NCBI GenBank assembly: GCA_036733165.1
Contig: DAINBB010000010.1
Location: forward strand, 1 to 44,823
Length of the DNA stretch: 44,823 nt
Origin: JAFGGT01 sp036733165
Lineage (GTDB): Archaea > Methanobacteriota_B > Thermococci > Methanofastidiosales > NM3
Direction: 5' to 3'
Part shown: one piece after another, positions 24,836-33,587 of the stretch
How the letters are laid out: each line of letters starts with the position of its first letter
Numbering within the stretch: position 1 is the stretch's first letter
The notes under the pieces: generated by a model
What the model saw: only the letters and a program-made list of their open reading frames with translations
Database searches by the model: none
What the model was told of the DNA's origin: nothing
Position numbers and translations under genes: made by a program

Positions 24836-26035
24836 ATGGAGCTTGAGCGATGCAAGAAAAAGTTCGTCAATTCCACACATCGTGTGAAGGATCCTGAGGA
24901 GACCTTGGAGTCCGTAAAGGACAGGATGCCCCTGATAGGCGTCTCCGAGGTCATGGACATCACCGATATGGACAGATTGGGCATTCCGGTTTTCATAACA
25001 AAGAGAACTGAACAGACGACGGGCGGCCAGAAGATACATAATGGAAAAGGTTTCTCGCCTGTCGAGTCCACAGTCTCCGCGATGATGGAATCGATAGAGA
25101 GGTATTGTTCCTCGTTCTCTCCCGAGCTTGTACAACTCTCGCCATTGTCAGGTCTAAGCTCCAAACATACGGATCCACTGTCCCTGGCGCCACCCCCGAC
25201 CATCTACCTGAACGAGATGATGCCGTTGGCGTGGTGCAAGGGGTACAATCTGATGGACATGGGCGATGTCTTGGTCCTTGCAAATGCGGTCTTTCATCCG
25301 TTCCCGCAGGACCAGGGCTGGCTGTTCAGGTCGAACACGAACGGCCTGGCCTGCGGCAACTGTCTGGAGGAGGCGATGCTGCATGCGCTCTGCGAGGTGA
25401 TCGAGCGGGATGCGTGGTCGTTGGCCGAGCTTTCCAAGGACATACCTCCCGACCTTGAGATAGACATCGATGACAAGCAGATCTCCTGGCTCCTTGATAG
25501 ATTCAACGACGCCGAGATCGAGGTCCGTGTGAAGGACATCACCTCCGATGTCGGCATCCCAACGTTCTTTGCGGCCTCCGATGACGTTAGGGACAAGGAC
25601 CCCACGCTTTTGAACATGGGCGTCGGGACCCATCTCAGCCCCAAGATCGCCCTGATAAGGGCCTTGACGGAAGTGGCGCAGAGCAGGCTTTCCCAGATAT
25701 ATCAGAATCACATCAATCCGACATCCTCCGTGATAAAGAGGAGGCTGGGTTACGATAGGGTCAGGAGGATGAACAGCAGATGGTTCACCGATTCTTCAAG
25801 GAGGCATCTGAGCGAGTTCGAGCCTCTTGACACGCCTTACCTGCTTGATGACATAGAACTGATCGTCGAGAGGCTGGCGAGGTGTTCGCTCAACGACGTG
25901 CTGCTCGTTGACCTTACAAAGGATGAAGTTGGCATCCCCGTTGTTAGGATGGTGGTCCCCGGCCTGGAACAATATTGTGTTGATAGGGATAGGGTGGGGA
26001 TTAGAGCTAGAACTTTGTCGAGTAAGGGGGTTTGA
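24836..26035 (+). CDS. ycaO: YcaO-family ATP-dependent peptide/protein-modifying enzyme
   Basis: A 399-residue YcaO enzyme. The fold markers are ESTVSAMMESIERYCSSFSP (residues about 76-95, with the Glu residues that bind ATP-Mg), GLACGNCLEEAMLHALCEVIERDAWSL (about 170-198) and RALTEVAQSRLSQ (about 278-290). YcaO enzymes activate an amide carbonyl with ATP to make azolines or thioamides; in methanogens a YcaO with TfuA makes thioglycine in methyl-coenzyme M reductase. No tfuA, cyclodehydratase partner, azoline oxidase or precursor peptide gene is in the window, so the substrate is open. The gene is convergent with the Tes pair. Confidence 0.87.
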   Translation: MELERCKKKFVNSTHRVKDPEETLESVKDRMPLIGVSEVMDITDMDRLGIPVFITKRTEQTTGGQKIHNGKGFSPVESTVSAMMESIERYCSSFSPELVQLSPLSGLSSKHTDPLSLAPPPTIYLNEMMPLAWCKGYNLMDMGDVLVLANAVFHPFPQDQGWLFRSNTNGLACGNCLEEAMLHALCEVIERDAWSLAELSKDIPPDLEIDIDDKQISWLLDRFNDAEIEVRVKDITSDVGIPTFFAASDDVRDKDPTLLNMGVGTHLSPKIALIRALTEVAQSRLSQIYQNHINPTSSVIKRRLGYDRVRRMNSRWFTDSSRRHLSEFEPLDTPYLLDDIELIVERLARCSLNDVLLVDLTKDEVGIPVVRMVVPGLEQYCVDRDRVGIRARTLSSKGV

Positions 26036-26160
26036 TTGCATGTGTAGACCCTATCCCTTTTTTGAAGCTCATATATGTATGGATAATCCATCCATATAAA
26101 TATATCTGTCAATAGCACCCGAATCTGTGACAAGCTATACGATGTAGGGGGAGTTGTCAT

Positions 26161-27672
26161 TCAATCCTTATCTGGATTGGGCGCCTTCCATTCGTCGAGC
26201 GGCACGCCCGCCTCCTTTTCATAGGCGCTTCTGTGGATGATGTTGTATGAACAAAATGGTATTATCTTGCCGTTCGGAAGGGCATAATGGATGGAGCACC
26301 TTTTCACCCTCTCGATGTCGAAGTTGTAGGGATCCATGAAGTGCATGGCGCCAAGGAACAGCGCCTTTCTGTGGAACGGCACCACCGAGCTCGCGGTCCC
26401 GTTCGAAAGGACGTTGATCAGCAGCCTTCTCAGCTTGAGCTGTGGCGGGGCCTTTGAGCTGTCCACCATCTTTGGGAATTTTCTTGCGAGCTTTAGGAGC
26501 GCCACGGCCTTGGCAGTCCTGCCGCCGTTCCTGAGGTCGTCCGTCATGTCCTCGAGCATCCCGAAAAGGCCCTCGATGTCGACGAATCTCGTTATCGGCA
26601 GGATCTCCTTCCTCTCGTTTTGGAAGAGGTATGTTCCGAATCCGCAGTGCTCATGGCACGTCGCCTTCATCTGGGGCGTCTTCTTCCACGCCTCGACGAA
26701 CTCTGTGATGGCGTTGACGTAGGTTATGGGGTAGAGGTCGTCCCTTGTGATCTGGCCGTCGGTCTGCTCCTCCAGCAGCTTGGCGAGGTCAGGCAGCGTT
26801 ATCCTCATCTCCTGGAGCTTGTCCTGGTCTATCCTGCCCGAGAAGGAGACGGGCTGGAAGTTGACCGCGCTGACTATGTCCTTGTGTTCGAAGGCGAATC
26901 TTATGATGTCTCCCACCTGGTCGTCGTTAAGGCCCTTCACAAGTGTGGGGACAAGGACTATGGAGTTGATGTTGGCCTCTTTCATGTTATCCATCGCCCT
27001 TAGTTTATCCGGCAGGGCGTTGTAACCCCTTGCGGCGATGTAGGGGTTTTCCGTGACACCGTCGAATTGGAAGTATATGGTGTTGAGCCCGGTGTTCCTC
27101 ACCCTCCTTGCGTATTCGATGTCATTGGCGAACCTCTTTCCGTTGGTGGCCACCTGGACATGTGTGAAACCCAGGGACCTGGCATCCTCGACGATGTCCG
27201 GGAAGTCGTCCCTGATGGTGGGCTCCCCTCCGGAGAACTGCACCGATGTGCATCTTGTCGGCTTCTGCTTGGAAAGTTTGACGAGTATCTGTCTTATCTC
27301 CTCCCTGGTAGGTTCCAAGACATAGCCTGCCTTGCCGGCGTTGGCAAAGCATATGGGGCAGCACATGTTGCATCTGTTCGTGACGTCTATGTTTGCAAGA
27401 AGAGTGGGGCTCATGTGCTCTTCGCACAGGCCGCAGTCAAAGGGGCATCCCTTATCTCTGGAGGTGTTAGGGCTGTCCACGCCGTTGCCGTCCCTGTGGT
27501 AGCGCTTCGCTTTCTCGTAGAGCTCGATATCGGACCAGTATATGTCCCTGAAGGTCCCGTGTTCGGGACATTCCTTCTCGATTATTACCTTGCCGTCGTC
27601 GTTGACAAGTTTTGCATCAATCCTTCTCATACATTCCGGACACAATGAAGTGGTCTTGCCAACAGCCTCCAT
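26161..27672 (-). CDS. Radical SAM tetraether-synthase (Tes)-like enzyme, second copy
   Basis: A 503-residue member of the family of Tes, the radical SAM enzyme that joins two archaeol chains tail to tail into tetraether lipids. It has the rubredoxin-like N-terminal site (CPEC near residue 12, CPEHG near 35), an auxiliary Cys cluster (CPFDCGLC), the radical SAM motif CNMCCPIC (C-x3-C-x2-C, with an extra Cys) and the GGEPT SAM-binding loop. CHEHCG and FCSYN carry more ligands. Normal family length. It is the downstream gene of a two-gene operon with a close paralog; the start is ATG 27672, or GTG 27693. It probably acts at the membrane on lipid chains. Confidence 0.82.
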   Translation of the reverse strand: MEAVGKTTSLCPECMRRIDAKLVNDDGKVIIEKECPEHGTFRDIYWSDIELYEKAKRYHRDGNGVDSPNTSRDKGCPFDCGLCEEHMSPTLLANIDVTNRCNMCCPICFANAGKAGYVLEPTREEIRQILVKLSKQKPTRCTSVQFSGGEPTIRDDFPDIVEDARSLGFTHVQVATNGKRFANDIEYARRVRNTGLNTIYFQFDGVTENPYIAARGYNALPDKLRAMDNMKEANINSIVLVPTLVKGLNDDQVGDIIRFAFEHKDIVSAVNFQPVSFSGRIDQDKLQEMRITLPDLAKLLEEQTDGQITRDDLYPITYVNAITEFVEAWKKTPQMKATCHEHCGFGTYLFQNERKEILPITRFVDIEGLFGMLEDMTDDLRNGGRTAKAVALLKLARKFPKMVDSSKAPPQLKLRRLLINVLSNGTASSVVPFHRKALFLGAMHFMDPYNFDIERVKRCSIHYALPNGKIIPFCSYNIIHRSAYEKEAGVPLDEWKAPNPDKD

Positions 27673-27696
27673 ATTGTCACTTCTGTTATACACCTG

Positions 27697-29220
27697 TCAT
27701 CCTTCAACATCCTTCTCTGCAGCATTTTTCTTTCTCCATTCCTCCAGAGGTATGCCGAACTCCTTCTCGAAGTTCGGTCTGTGTATGGAGTTGTAACTGC
27801 AGAACGGGATTATCCTCCCATCCGGAAGTCCGTAATGGATGCCGCACCTCTTCACCCTCTCGATGTCGAAGTTGTAGGGGTCCATGAAGTGCATGGCGCC
27901 CAGGAACAATGTGTTCCTGTGGAATGCCGCGGTGTCGCCCACAGTGCCGTTGGACAGGATGTTGAGCAGCAGATTCCTCAGATTGATGCCGGGAGGGGCC
28001 TTTTGGCCGTCTATGAACTTGGGCAGATTCTTTGTAAGCTTGACCGTCATCATGGCCTTGGCTATCTTGCCGTTGCTTTCATCGAGGTTCTCTGCCATCC
28101 CTTCCAGATATTCGAAGAGTCCGTCGACGTCGACGAATCTCGTTATAGGCAGGATCTTGCCCTCGTGCTTGAAAAGATACGTCCCGACACCGCAGTGTTC
28201 GTGGCATGTGAACGTCAGCTGGGGTTCCTTCTTCCATTTTGAGATGAAGTTGGATATGGGCGCGATGCATGGCACCGGATACAGGTCGTCCTTCGTGATC
28301 TGGCCGTCGGTCTGCTCCTCCAGAAGCCTTGCAAGGTCGGGTATCGTTATCCTCATCTTCTCAAGCTCGCTCTTGTCGATCCTGCCGGCAAATGACACGG
28401 GTTGGAAGTTGACGCCCTTCACGATGTCGCTGTTGTCGAATGCGAATCTCACGATGTCACCAACCTGGCCGTCACTGACGCCCTTCACGAGCGTCGGCAC
28501 CAGCACGATCGATGTCATCCCCTCTTTCCTGAGATTCTCGAGCGCCTTTATCTTCTCCGGCAGGGCGTTGTAACCCCTTGCGGTGATGTAGGGCTTTTCC
28601 GTGACACCGTCGAACTGGAGGTAGAACGTGCTAATGCCCGCAGCCTTCAGGCGCTTGATGAATTCTATGTCCTTGACGAATCTCTTGCCGTTCGTCGCCA
28701 CCTGGATCTGCGTGAATCCCATCTCCCTCGCCTTGGCGACGATGTCCGGGAAGTCGTCCCTGACGGTGGGCTCCCCTCCGGAGAACTGGACGGCCCAGCA
28801 CCTGACAGGCCTTTCTTCAGCAAGTCTTGTGAGGATCGCCGTTACCTCTTCCATAGATAGCTCCAACACGTATCCTGCCGCCGCTGCATTGGCAAAGCAT
28901 ATCGGACATCTCATGTTGCACCTGTTCGTAATATCGATGTTGGCCAGGAGCGTGGATGTCAGGTGGTTCCCGCAAAGGCCACAATCGTATGGACATCCCA
29001 CCTCGGTCTCGGTCTGGGGATTGTCCAGTCCGATCCCCTCGTTCCTGTATGACATCGCCTTCATGTAATAATCGTAATCAGACCAATAGGTATCGCTGAA
29101 AAGGCCGTGCTCATCGCACTTCTTCTCGATGATGACCTTTCCATCCTTTTCATATATCGAGGCATCAATGACCTTTAGACACTCAGGACAAAGCGATTTT
29201 GTCTTTTTTATTTCTTTCAT
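27697..29220 (-). CDS. Radical SAM tetraether-synthase (Tes)-like enzyme, first copy
   Basis: A 507-residue Tes-family radical SAM enzyme. N-terminal CPEC (11-14) and CDEHG (35-39) form the rubredoxin-like iron site; Cys76, Cys80 and Cys83 (CPYDCGLC) bind an auxiliary cluster; Cys101, Cys105 and Cys108 (CNMRCPIC) are the radical SAM cluster; GGEPT is at 148-152. CHEHCG and PFCSYN further on supply other cluster ligands. By eye it is more than half identical to its downstream paralog throughout. The start ATG 29220 has AAGGTG upstream. Family knowledge points to C-C bond formation between lipid alkyl ends; which of the two is the true Tes cannot be told here. Confidence 0.84.
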   Translation of the reverse strand: MKEIKKTKSLCPECLKVIDASIYEKDGKVIIEKKCDEHGLFSDTYWSDYDYYMKAMSYRNEGIGLDNPQTETEVGCPYDCGLCGNHLTSTLLANIDITNRCNMRCPICFANAAAAGYVLELSMEEVTAILTRLAEERPVRCWAVQFSGGEPTVRDDFPDIVAKAREMGFTQIQVATNGKRFVKDIEFIKRLKAAGISTFYLQFDGVTEKPYITARGYNALPEKIKALENLRKEGMTSIVLVPTLVKGVSDGQVGDIVRFAFDNSDIVKGVNFQPVSFAGRIDKSELEKMRITIPDLARLLEEQTDGQITKDDLYPVPCIAPISNFISKWKKEPQLTFTCHEHCGVGTYLFKHEGKILPITRFVDVDGLFEYLEGMAENLDESNGKIAKAMMTVKLTKNLPKFIDGQKAPPGINLRNLLLNILSNGTVGDTAAFHRNTLFLGAMHFMDPYNFDIERVKRCGIHYGLPDGRIIPFCSYNSIHRPNFEKEFGIPLEEWRKKNAAEKDVEG

Positions 29221-29404
29221 TTTCACACCTTGGATCTTCAGCAGGGCAGATGTTGACGGTATTTAGTCTTTTAGGGTTGATATTTTTTTTATTATATATA
29301 TTTTGTTATAATGTTCATTTAAATTATCAATATTTTTTGAATATTATTTTTCTTTTATTGCGGCACACTCATATTACCTCTAGGAATATTCTATTAATAT
29401 TTTA

Positions 29405-30292
29405 CTATTTGAACATGCTCAACAGATATGGTGTCACTGTCGTTTCAACGACTGCGGCGATGATGAGAAGGAACAGTACCAGATACATCAACTTCCAGGA
29501 CCCTATGGCATCAGATACATATTCTTTGAGAATTTGATTTGAATCCTGGTCCCTGTTCCTCATTACTGCCAATAATCCGAACATTATCCTGGAATTGAAC
29601 TTGAGCCCCACTGCGGCGGCAATGATTATGGCGGGGATCTCGAAGATGCCGTGCGGTGCTATCCCTACTATCAGGTATGTGATGGGTTTGTCCAGGAGGG
29701 GTCCCAGTACCCCGACTATGGCCCCGTTGAGCAACATGGCGAATATGATGTACATGCCGCCGAAGAGAGGTATTAACGGAAGCATTATGCCCATGAGTAT
29801 GGACGTCTTGGTGTTGTTGCCGAATATGAATATGCCTATCTGCCAAAGCGGCCTGTCCTCGCTGAGATCGCTCACCTCGCTGAGGTCATCCAGCTGGTCC
29901 GCCAGCATGTCCTGTATATCCTCGTGGGCCGTCGCCCCGAAAAGCATGCCGCCGACGAAGAAGAGCCCTGCGTAGGCGATGTACTTCCTGTCCGACCTGA
30001 GACATGCCTTGACCTCGGACCACCTCACCCTTCTGTGGAGGACCATGAACAGCCCCAGTGAGACAATGGCCTGCATCACGTTCACCAATACCATGTTGTC
30101 GAACCGTTCCCCCGGGTCCGAGAAAAGGGTCAGGAAAATGAGCACGAAGGTCAGGAACGCCGTGGTGACGGCGCAATAGGCGACCCTGTAATAATAGATG
30201 TCCCTATCGGTGAATCTCTTCCACAATGAGTCCCCGACTTTGTACGATACCAGCAACACGGCCTCAAGCACGAGATACATCAATGGATTCAT
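29405..30292 (-). CDS. SpoIIM (stage II sporulation M)-family membrane protein
   Basis: A 295-residue polytopic membrane protein. The C-terminal two thirds match the SpoIIM/DUF95 family, with the signature GIAPHGIFEIPAIIIAAAVGLKF and helices such as YIAYAGLFFVGGMLFG and MYIIFAMLLNGAIVGVLG. An N-terminal extension of about 100 residues adds three more helices. Archaeal members have no known link to sporulation; the role is unknown. It overlaps the end of truD by four bases (ATGA), so it is translated from the same mRNA, a coupling worth noting as the two have no known functional link. Confidence 0.8.
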   Translation of the reverse strand: MNPLMYLVLEAVLLVSYKVGDSLWKRFTDRDIYYYRVAYCAVTTAFLTFVLIFLTLFSDPGERFDNMVLVNVMQAIVSLGLFMVLHRRVRWSEVKACLRSDRKYIAYAGLFFVGGMLFGATAHEDIQDMLADQLDDLSEVSDLSEDRPLWQIGIFIFGNNTKTSILMGIMLPLIPLFGGMYIIFAMLLNGAIVGVLGPLLDKPITYLIVGIAPHGIFEIPAIIIAAAVGLKFNSRIMFGLLAVMRNRDQDSNQILKEYVSDAIGSWKLMYLVLFLLIIAAVVETTVTPYLLSMFK

Positions 30293-31536
30293 AGTGTCTC
30301 CATCCCTTGTGGTATCGCTTCCTCGTTAAATAGCTGTCGCAGGAACTCTGTCGCATATTCCCCCTTCTTCAGGAAGAACGTGATGTCGCATCTCCTGTTC
30401 CCGAACAGCTCGTCCTTGCGTATGTCGTATGATAGGTCCCCGTACCTTGCAAGTATCTCGCGTTCTGTGCCAGAGGATTCGAAGAGCCTCATGTCGTCGT
30501 TCCTGAAGTCGTCAAATGCGATTCCCTCCCTCTCCATGACATCGCTCGCGATCTCCCCCATCGTGCTTGACGGAAGCTTCGTCCTGAAACCTATTAGAGG
30601 GCCGGAGACGGACACATCGTCCTTCAGCATGGCCTCGACCCTGCCGATGTTGGACCTGTTCACTATGGATGTCGCCTTCCTCTCATACCTGTCCATCACG
30701 ATATGGTCTCCGATCTCCGCAACGTTGGGCGGGACGTCCCTCGTCCTGCCCTCCACGATCTCGTTGAAGAGCTTTGACTGGTATCCGTGGACGAACAGTT
30801 TGAGAAGCCTTTCCGGGAGGGCCTTGAAACAGTCCCTGTAGTCCTTGCCATCGTGGGCCAGGGCGAACAGCATCGCCCTCTCGTACCTCAGACCCTGGGG
30901 GAACTCGTTGTACGCCCTCTTGAAGTCAATGTCCTCAAGGAACTCCTTTCGCACATCGGCGAAGGGGTCGTTTGGATACGGCCTGCCGATGTATGTCAGG
31001 GCGGCCGACTCGTAGTCCTTTTTCACTATGTATTTGCCGACATCGGCTGTAACGGGCCTCTGGAGCCCGAATCTCTGATAACCGAAGTAATTGACGAATC
31101 CGTGCCATTCCTGGAATCTGCCGACAGACGATTCTATCCTCGACATCAGTTCGTCCTCTGTCAGAGCGATGTCCCTGACGGCAATCTCGAATTCGTTTCC
31201 CTCAAGTTCCCCGATGTTTATCCTGTCGCCCCTCCCGATGTTGGTGATCGACACACCGGGCAGCCTCAACGACCTCACCCGTTCCTCATCCACGCCATGG
31301 AAAGACATCTTCTGCACAGACACCGCTGTCTTGTCCTTGAGGCCTGCATATCCAACGCTCTTTTGCGAGATTCCCAAGGACCTTGCCAGCTCCTTCACCA
31401 GCAGGGTGGTGTCCCAATTATCCTTTTCCACGTCCGCGACCACGCAGTCGTCTCTCTCGTGCCCCACCAAGGGCCTTTCCCTCACCTTGAAGTCCGCTGG
31501 TTCATGCTTTATTATCAACTTGGTCACCGGCCGCAT
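30289..31536 (-). CDS. truD: tRNA pseudouridine(13) synthase TruD
   Basis: A 415-residue TruD-family enzyme, which isomerises U13 of some tRNAs to pseudouridine. The family signature SVGYAGLKDKTAVSVQ is at residues 60-75 with the catalytic Asp68. Further family blocks are FVNYFGYQRFGLQRP and the TruD insertion domain between them and the C-terminus. Archaeal length. ATG 31536 is preferred; the frame is open to a TTG at 31563 but that adds residues unlike the family. It is the first gene of a two-gene unit with the SpoIIM-like gene and diverges from tRNA-Asn. Confidence 0.88.
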   Translation of the reverse strand: MRPVTKLIIKHEPADFKVRERPLVGHERDDCVVADVEKDNWDTTLLVKELARSLGISQKSVGYAGLKDKTAVSVQKMSFHGVDEERVRSLRLPGVSITNIGRGDRINIGELEGNEFEIAVRDIALTEDELMSRIESSVGRFQEWHGFVNYFGYQRFGLQRPVTADVGKYIVKKDYESAALTYIGRPYPNDPFADVRKEFLEDIDFKRAYNEFPQGLRYERAMLFALAHDGKDYRDCFKALPERLLKLFVHGYQSKLFNEIVEGRTRDVPPNVAEIGDHIVMDRYERKATSIVNRSNIGRVEAMLKDDVSVSGPLIGFRTKLPSSTMGEIASDVMEREGIAFDDFRNDDMRLFESSGTEREILARYGDLSYDIRKDELFGNRRCDITFFLKKGEYATEFLRQLFNEEAIPQGMETL

Positions 31537-31655
31537 TTCTCTATGTTCCACACATGGACGCAATAGTAGTTTAAAATTGCCACGATTTATAAAATCATCG
31601 AAGAAATCGTGAGATAGAAAGGTTTATAAATCAAAAAAAGTGTCTCTTATTCTGT

Positions 31656-31731
31656 GCCGTCATAGCTCAGTCGGTAGAGCGCCCGCCTGTTAAGCGGATG
31701 GTCGCAGGTTCGAGTCCTGCTGACGGCGCCA
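31656..31731 (+). tRNA. tRNA-Asn (GTT)
   Basis: The acceptor GCCGTCA pairs with TGACGGC, the anticodon loop CTGTTAA gives GTT, the D arm AGCTCAGTCGGTAGAGC and T arm with GGTTCGAGTCC are standard. The discriminator is G31728 and CCA (31729-31731) is encoded. TATA-like TTTATAAATC lies about 25-35 bases upstream. Directly downstream the sequence becomes very A+T-rich, suggesting an integration site. Confidence 0.94.
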
Positions 31732-31900
31732 ATGTATTTCTTTTCTTATAGTATGATTAAGATAATCATATCACGATCCATTTTAAAAAATAAGATATTA
31801 TTCATATTTTTTGTATAGTTACTATTTAATTTATAACATAAAAATATATATTTCTACTATCATCAAGCAAATTATTTATTTATATATTATCATCTATGTC

Positions 31901-32719
31901 ATGAATAAATATTATAAAACGCGCATATATATTACAGAAGATGAACAAACTCATCTTGAAGTTGAAAAAGTTGATATTGGAAAAATTGAATTATTTGAAT
32001 TAAAACTAAAAGAACAAATAGATAAATATGAAATATTCATTACTAGAAGGGAAAATAGTGCTAATTTATTATTATTTGATGGTAAATATGATGATATTGG
32101 AAATATAAAATCATTTAAGATATCATTTGAAAAGAAAGTAAAAATATTTAGTAAAGATTATATATTAAAATCCATTCATTTAAAATCAAAGGATTCATTT
32201 CCATTCCTTAATGTCAAATGGGATTCTACTAATCAATATTTATTAATAGAAAAAAATACTTCAGTTGTAAAAAAACTTGAAACTGTAATTAAATCATTAC
32301 AAGAACTTTTTGATGTACTTTTTTTATCAGAAAAATATACTGTGCATATCAATACAGTATCAATTCCATCACATTTCTGGAATATCATTGAAGAAAATAA
32401 ATATATTTATTCATTTAAATTGAAGTTAGATAACCCTAATCTTTTTGGGGACACACATGCAAGTATAAGAGACATGACATTAAGAGCAAAGAGCGAAGTT
32501 AATAGTGATTCTATTGAAGTTGGTGGGCATAATACAAAGGGCGAATTAAAAATACCTAGTAATGAACCAAATTCCTTTATTTCTTCTGCAATTGAGTGGA
32601 TTACCGCCGGCGGCGGTGAGTGGAGTATAGAATATAAGAAAGACGATAAAGGACGTAAAGATAAAGCAACAAGTTCGAATCCTAATTATGTGGTGGAGGA
32701 GGATGAGAAAAATACTTAG
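31901..32719 (+). CDS. Unknown soluble protein, possible sensor of a two-gene defence cassette
   Basis: A 272-residue soluble protein of unknown family. Residues 1-190 are alternating strands and helices with many Lys, Ile and Phe. The C-terminal part includes a conserved-looking DNPNLFGDTH turn, a helix (SIRDMTLRAKSEV), and AIEWITAGGGEWSIEYKKD, a glycine-rich turn between a helix and a strand. It reminds me of the DUF4747 proteins in phage-defence-type loci, but I cannot confirm this. The start ATG 31901 follows TTTATATATTAT by about 20-30 bases, the leaderless distance; the frame is open to 31811 but this gives no signal. It overlaps the next gene by 17 bases. Confidence 0.55.
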   Translation: MNKYYKTRIYITEDEQTHLEVEKVDIGKIELFELKLKEQIDKYEIFITRRENSANLLLFDGKYDDIGNIKSFKISFEKKVKIFSKDYILKSIHLKSKDSFPFLNVKWDSTNQYLLIEKNTSVVKKLETVIKSLQELFDVLFLSEKYTVHINTVSIPSHFWNIIEENKYIYSFKLKLDNPNLFGDTHASIRDMTLRAKSEVNSDSIEVGGHNTKGELKIPSNEPNSFISSAIEWITAGGGEWSIEYKKDDKGRKDKATSSNPNYVVEEDEKNT

Positions 32720-33239
32720 TAATAAATATATTAGATATAGTATTGGCATAATAATACTGTTATTAGTATCTCAATATGTTGTATTATTATGTCCATCAAA
32801 TAATATAGTTAATATTATTGAAGATAATACTAATTTAATAGCTACTTTTATAGGAGGAATAATAGCGGGTTTCGCAATTATTATTGGTCTAATGGGTACA
32901 GATGAATTAAAAAAAATACATAATTTAAAAAATAATGGACAAGAGGATTTTTACCTTAATCTCATTAATAATTTAAAAATAGATTTCATTGTGATAATCT
33001 TTTCATTTGTTATTTCATTATTTTCTAAATTGTTCTATGGTTGTAATATAGAAATATTTGATATAAATATGCCAGCTATCTTAACTTTATTATCTATATT
33101 TTTGTCTATATTGATAGTATTGGAATTAGGTATTTCTATATTGGCATTTGCTAAGTTAAGATATACCCTTGTCAATACCGAAAATAAAAATAAGACCACG
33201 AGTCCCCTTAAAAATCAAAATGATAAATTTAACGAATAA
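32703..33239 (+). CDS. Four-helix membrane protein, possible effector
   Basis: A 178-residue protein with four membrane helices: IGIIILLLVSQYVVLL, LIATFIGGIIAGFAIIIGL, FIVIIFSFVISLFSKLFYG and ILTLLSIFLSILIVLELGISIL, with a short cytoplasmic helix between the second and third and a charged tail. It resembles small membrane effectors that depolarise the membrane in abortive-infection systems, but there is no family match I can name. The start is uncertain: ATG 32703 has GGTGG six bases upstream, and ATG 32688 is in frame above it. Overlap with the preceding gene shows the two form one unit. Confidence 0.55.
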   Translation: MRKILSNKYIRYSIGIIILLLVSQYVVLLCPSNNIVNIIEDNTNLIATFIGGIIAGFAIIIGLMGTDELKKIHNLKNNGQEDFYLNLINNLKIDFIVIIFSFVISLFSKLFYGCNIEIFDINMPAILTLLSIFLSILIVLELGISILAFAKLRYTLVNTENKNKTTSPLKNQNDKFNE

Positions 33240-33342
33240 AAAAAAATATTTGTGAGTTTAGATACCATACTTCATTTTATTGTTTTTTATGGAAGATAAC
33301 TGTGGCATACCACAAAAATGTAGAAATTAACTGTAAATAATA

Positions 33343-33528
33343 TCAAATATAGATATGGCCATCCCTGTTGTAATACCACGTTGCGCATAGAAGGCATAGG
33401 AATATCGCGATATGCAGCATCGTCTCAAGTGAGAATGCCCTTCCGCTGAACGCATAGTATGCGGCCATGGCAAGATTCGCGATGGCGAGCAGTGAGAACA
33501 ACGTGATGATCATCCTGTCGTTTTCCAT
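33343..33528 (-). CDS. Small membrane protein, 61 residues
   Basis: Two membrane helices are predicted: MIITLFSLLAIANLAMAAYYAF and ETMLHIAIFLCLLCATWYY, joined by a short loop. I do not recognise a family. ATG 33528 gives a protein with a natural MENDRM start; an ORF from 33615 would overlap the divergent flavodoxin gene and is unlikely. Its start is 59 bases from that gene's start, so the two share a promoter region. Confidence 0.55.
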   Translation of the reverse strand: MENDRMIITLFSLLAIANLAMAAYYAFSGRAFSLETMLHIAIFLCLLCATWYYNRDGHIYI

Positions 33529-33587
33529 ATCAATCCTTGATGGACAACCATTAAAAAGATGCCTGATGAAACTAACGGGGTGAAAAC

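Larger units (their letters stand above)
31732..33342 (+). other. A+T-rich island beside tRNA-Asn
   Basis: From the 3' end of tRNA-Asn to just before the small membrane protein gene at 33343, the sequence is very A+T-rich and holds two overlapping forward genes of unknown family. tRNA 3' ends are common integration sites. I found no integrase and no second copy of the tRNA 3' end at the far side by eye, so if this is an integrated element it has lost its mobility genes. Confidence 0.6.

Noticed and set aside
24007..26035. A ribosomally made peptide cluster around YcaO
   Set aside because: The two small upstream genes encode a membrane protein and a secreted DUF1102-like protein, not precursor peptides, and no tailoring enzyme is present.
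7061..29245. The 15-base string CTTGGATCTTCAGCA seen at about 7060 and about 29229
   Set aside because: In a window of this size one or two exact 15-base matches are expected by chance, and neither copy has other shared sequence around it.
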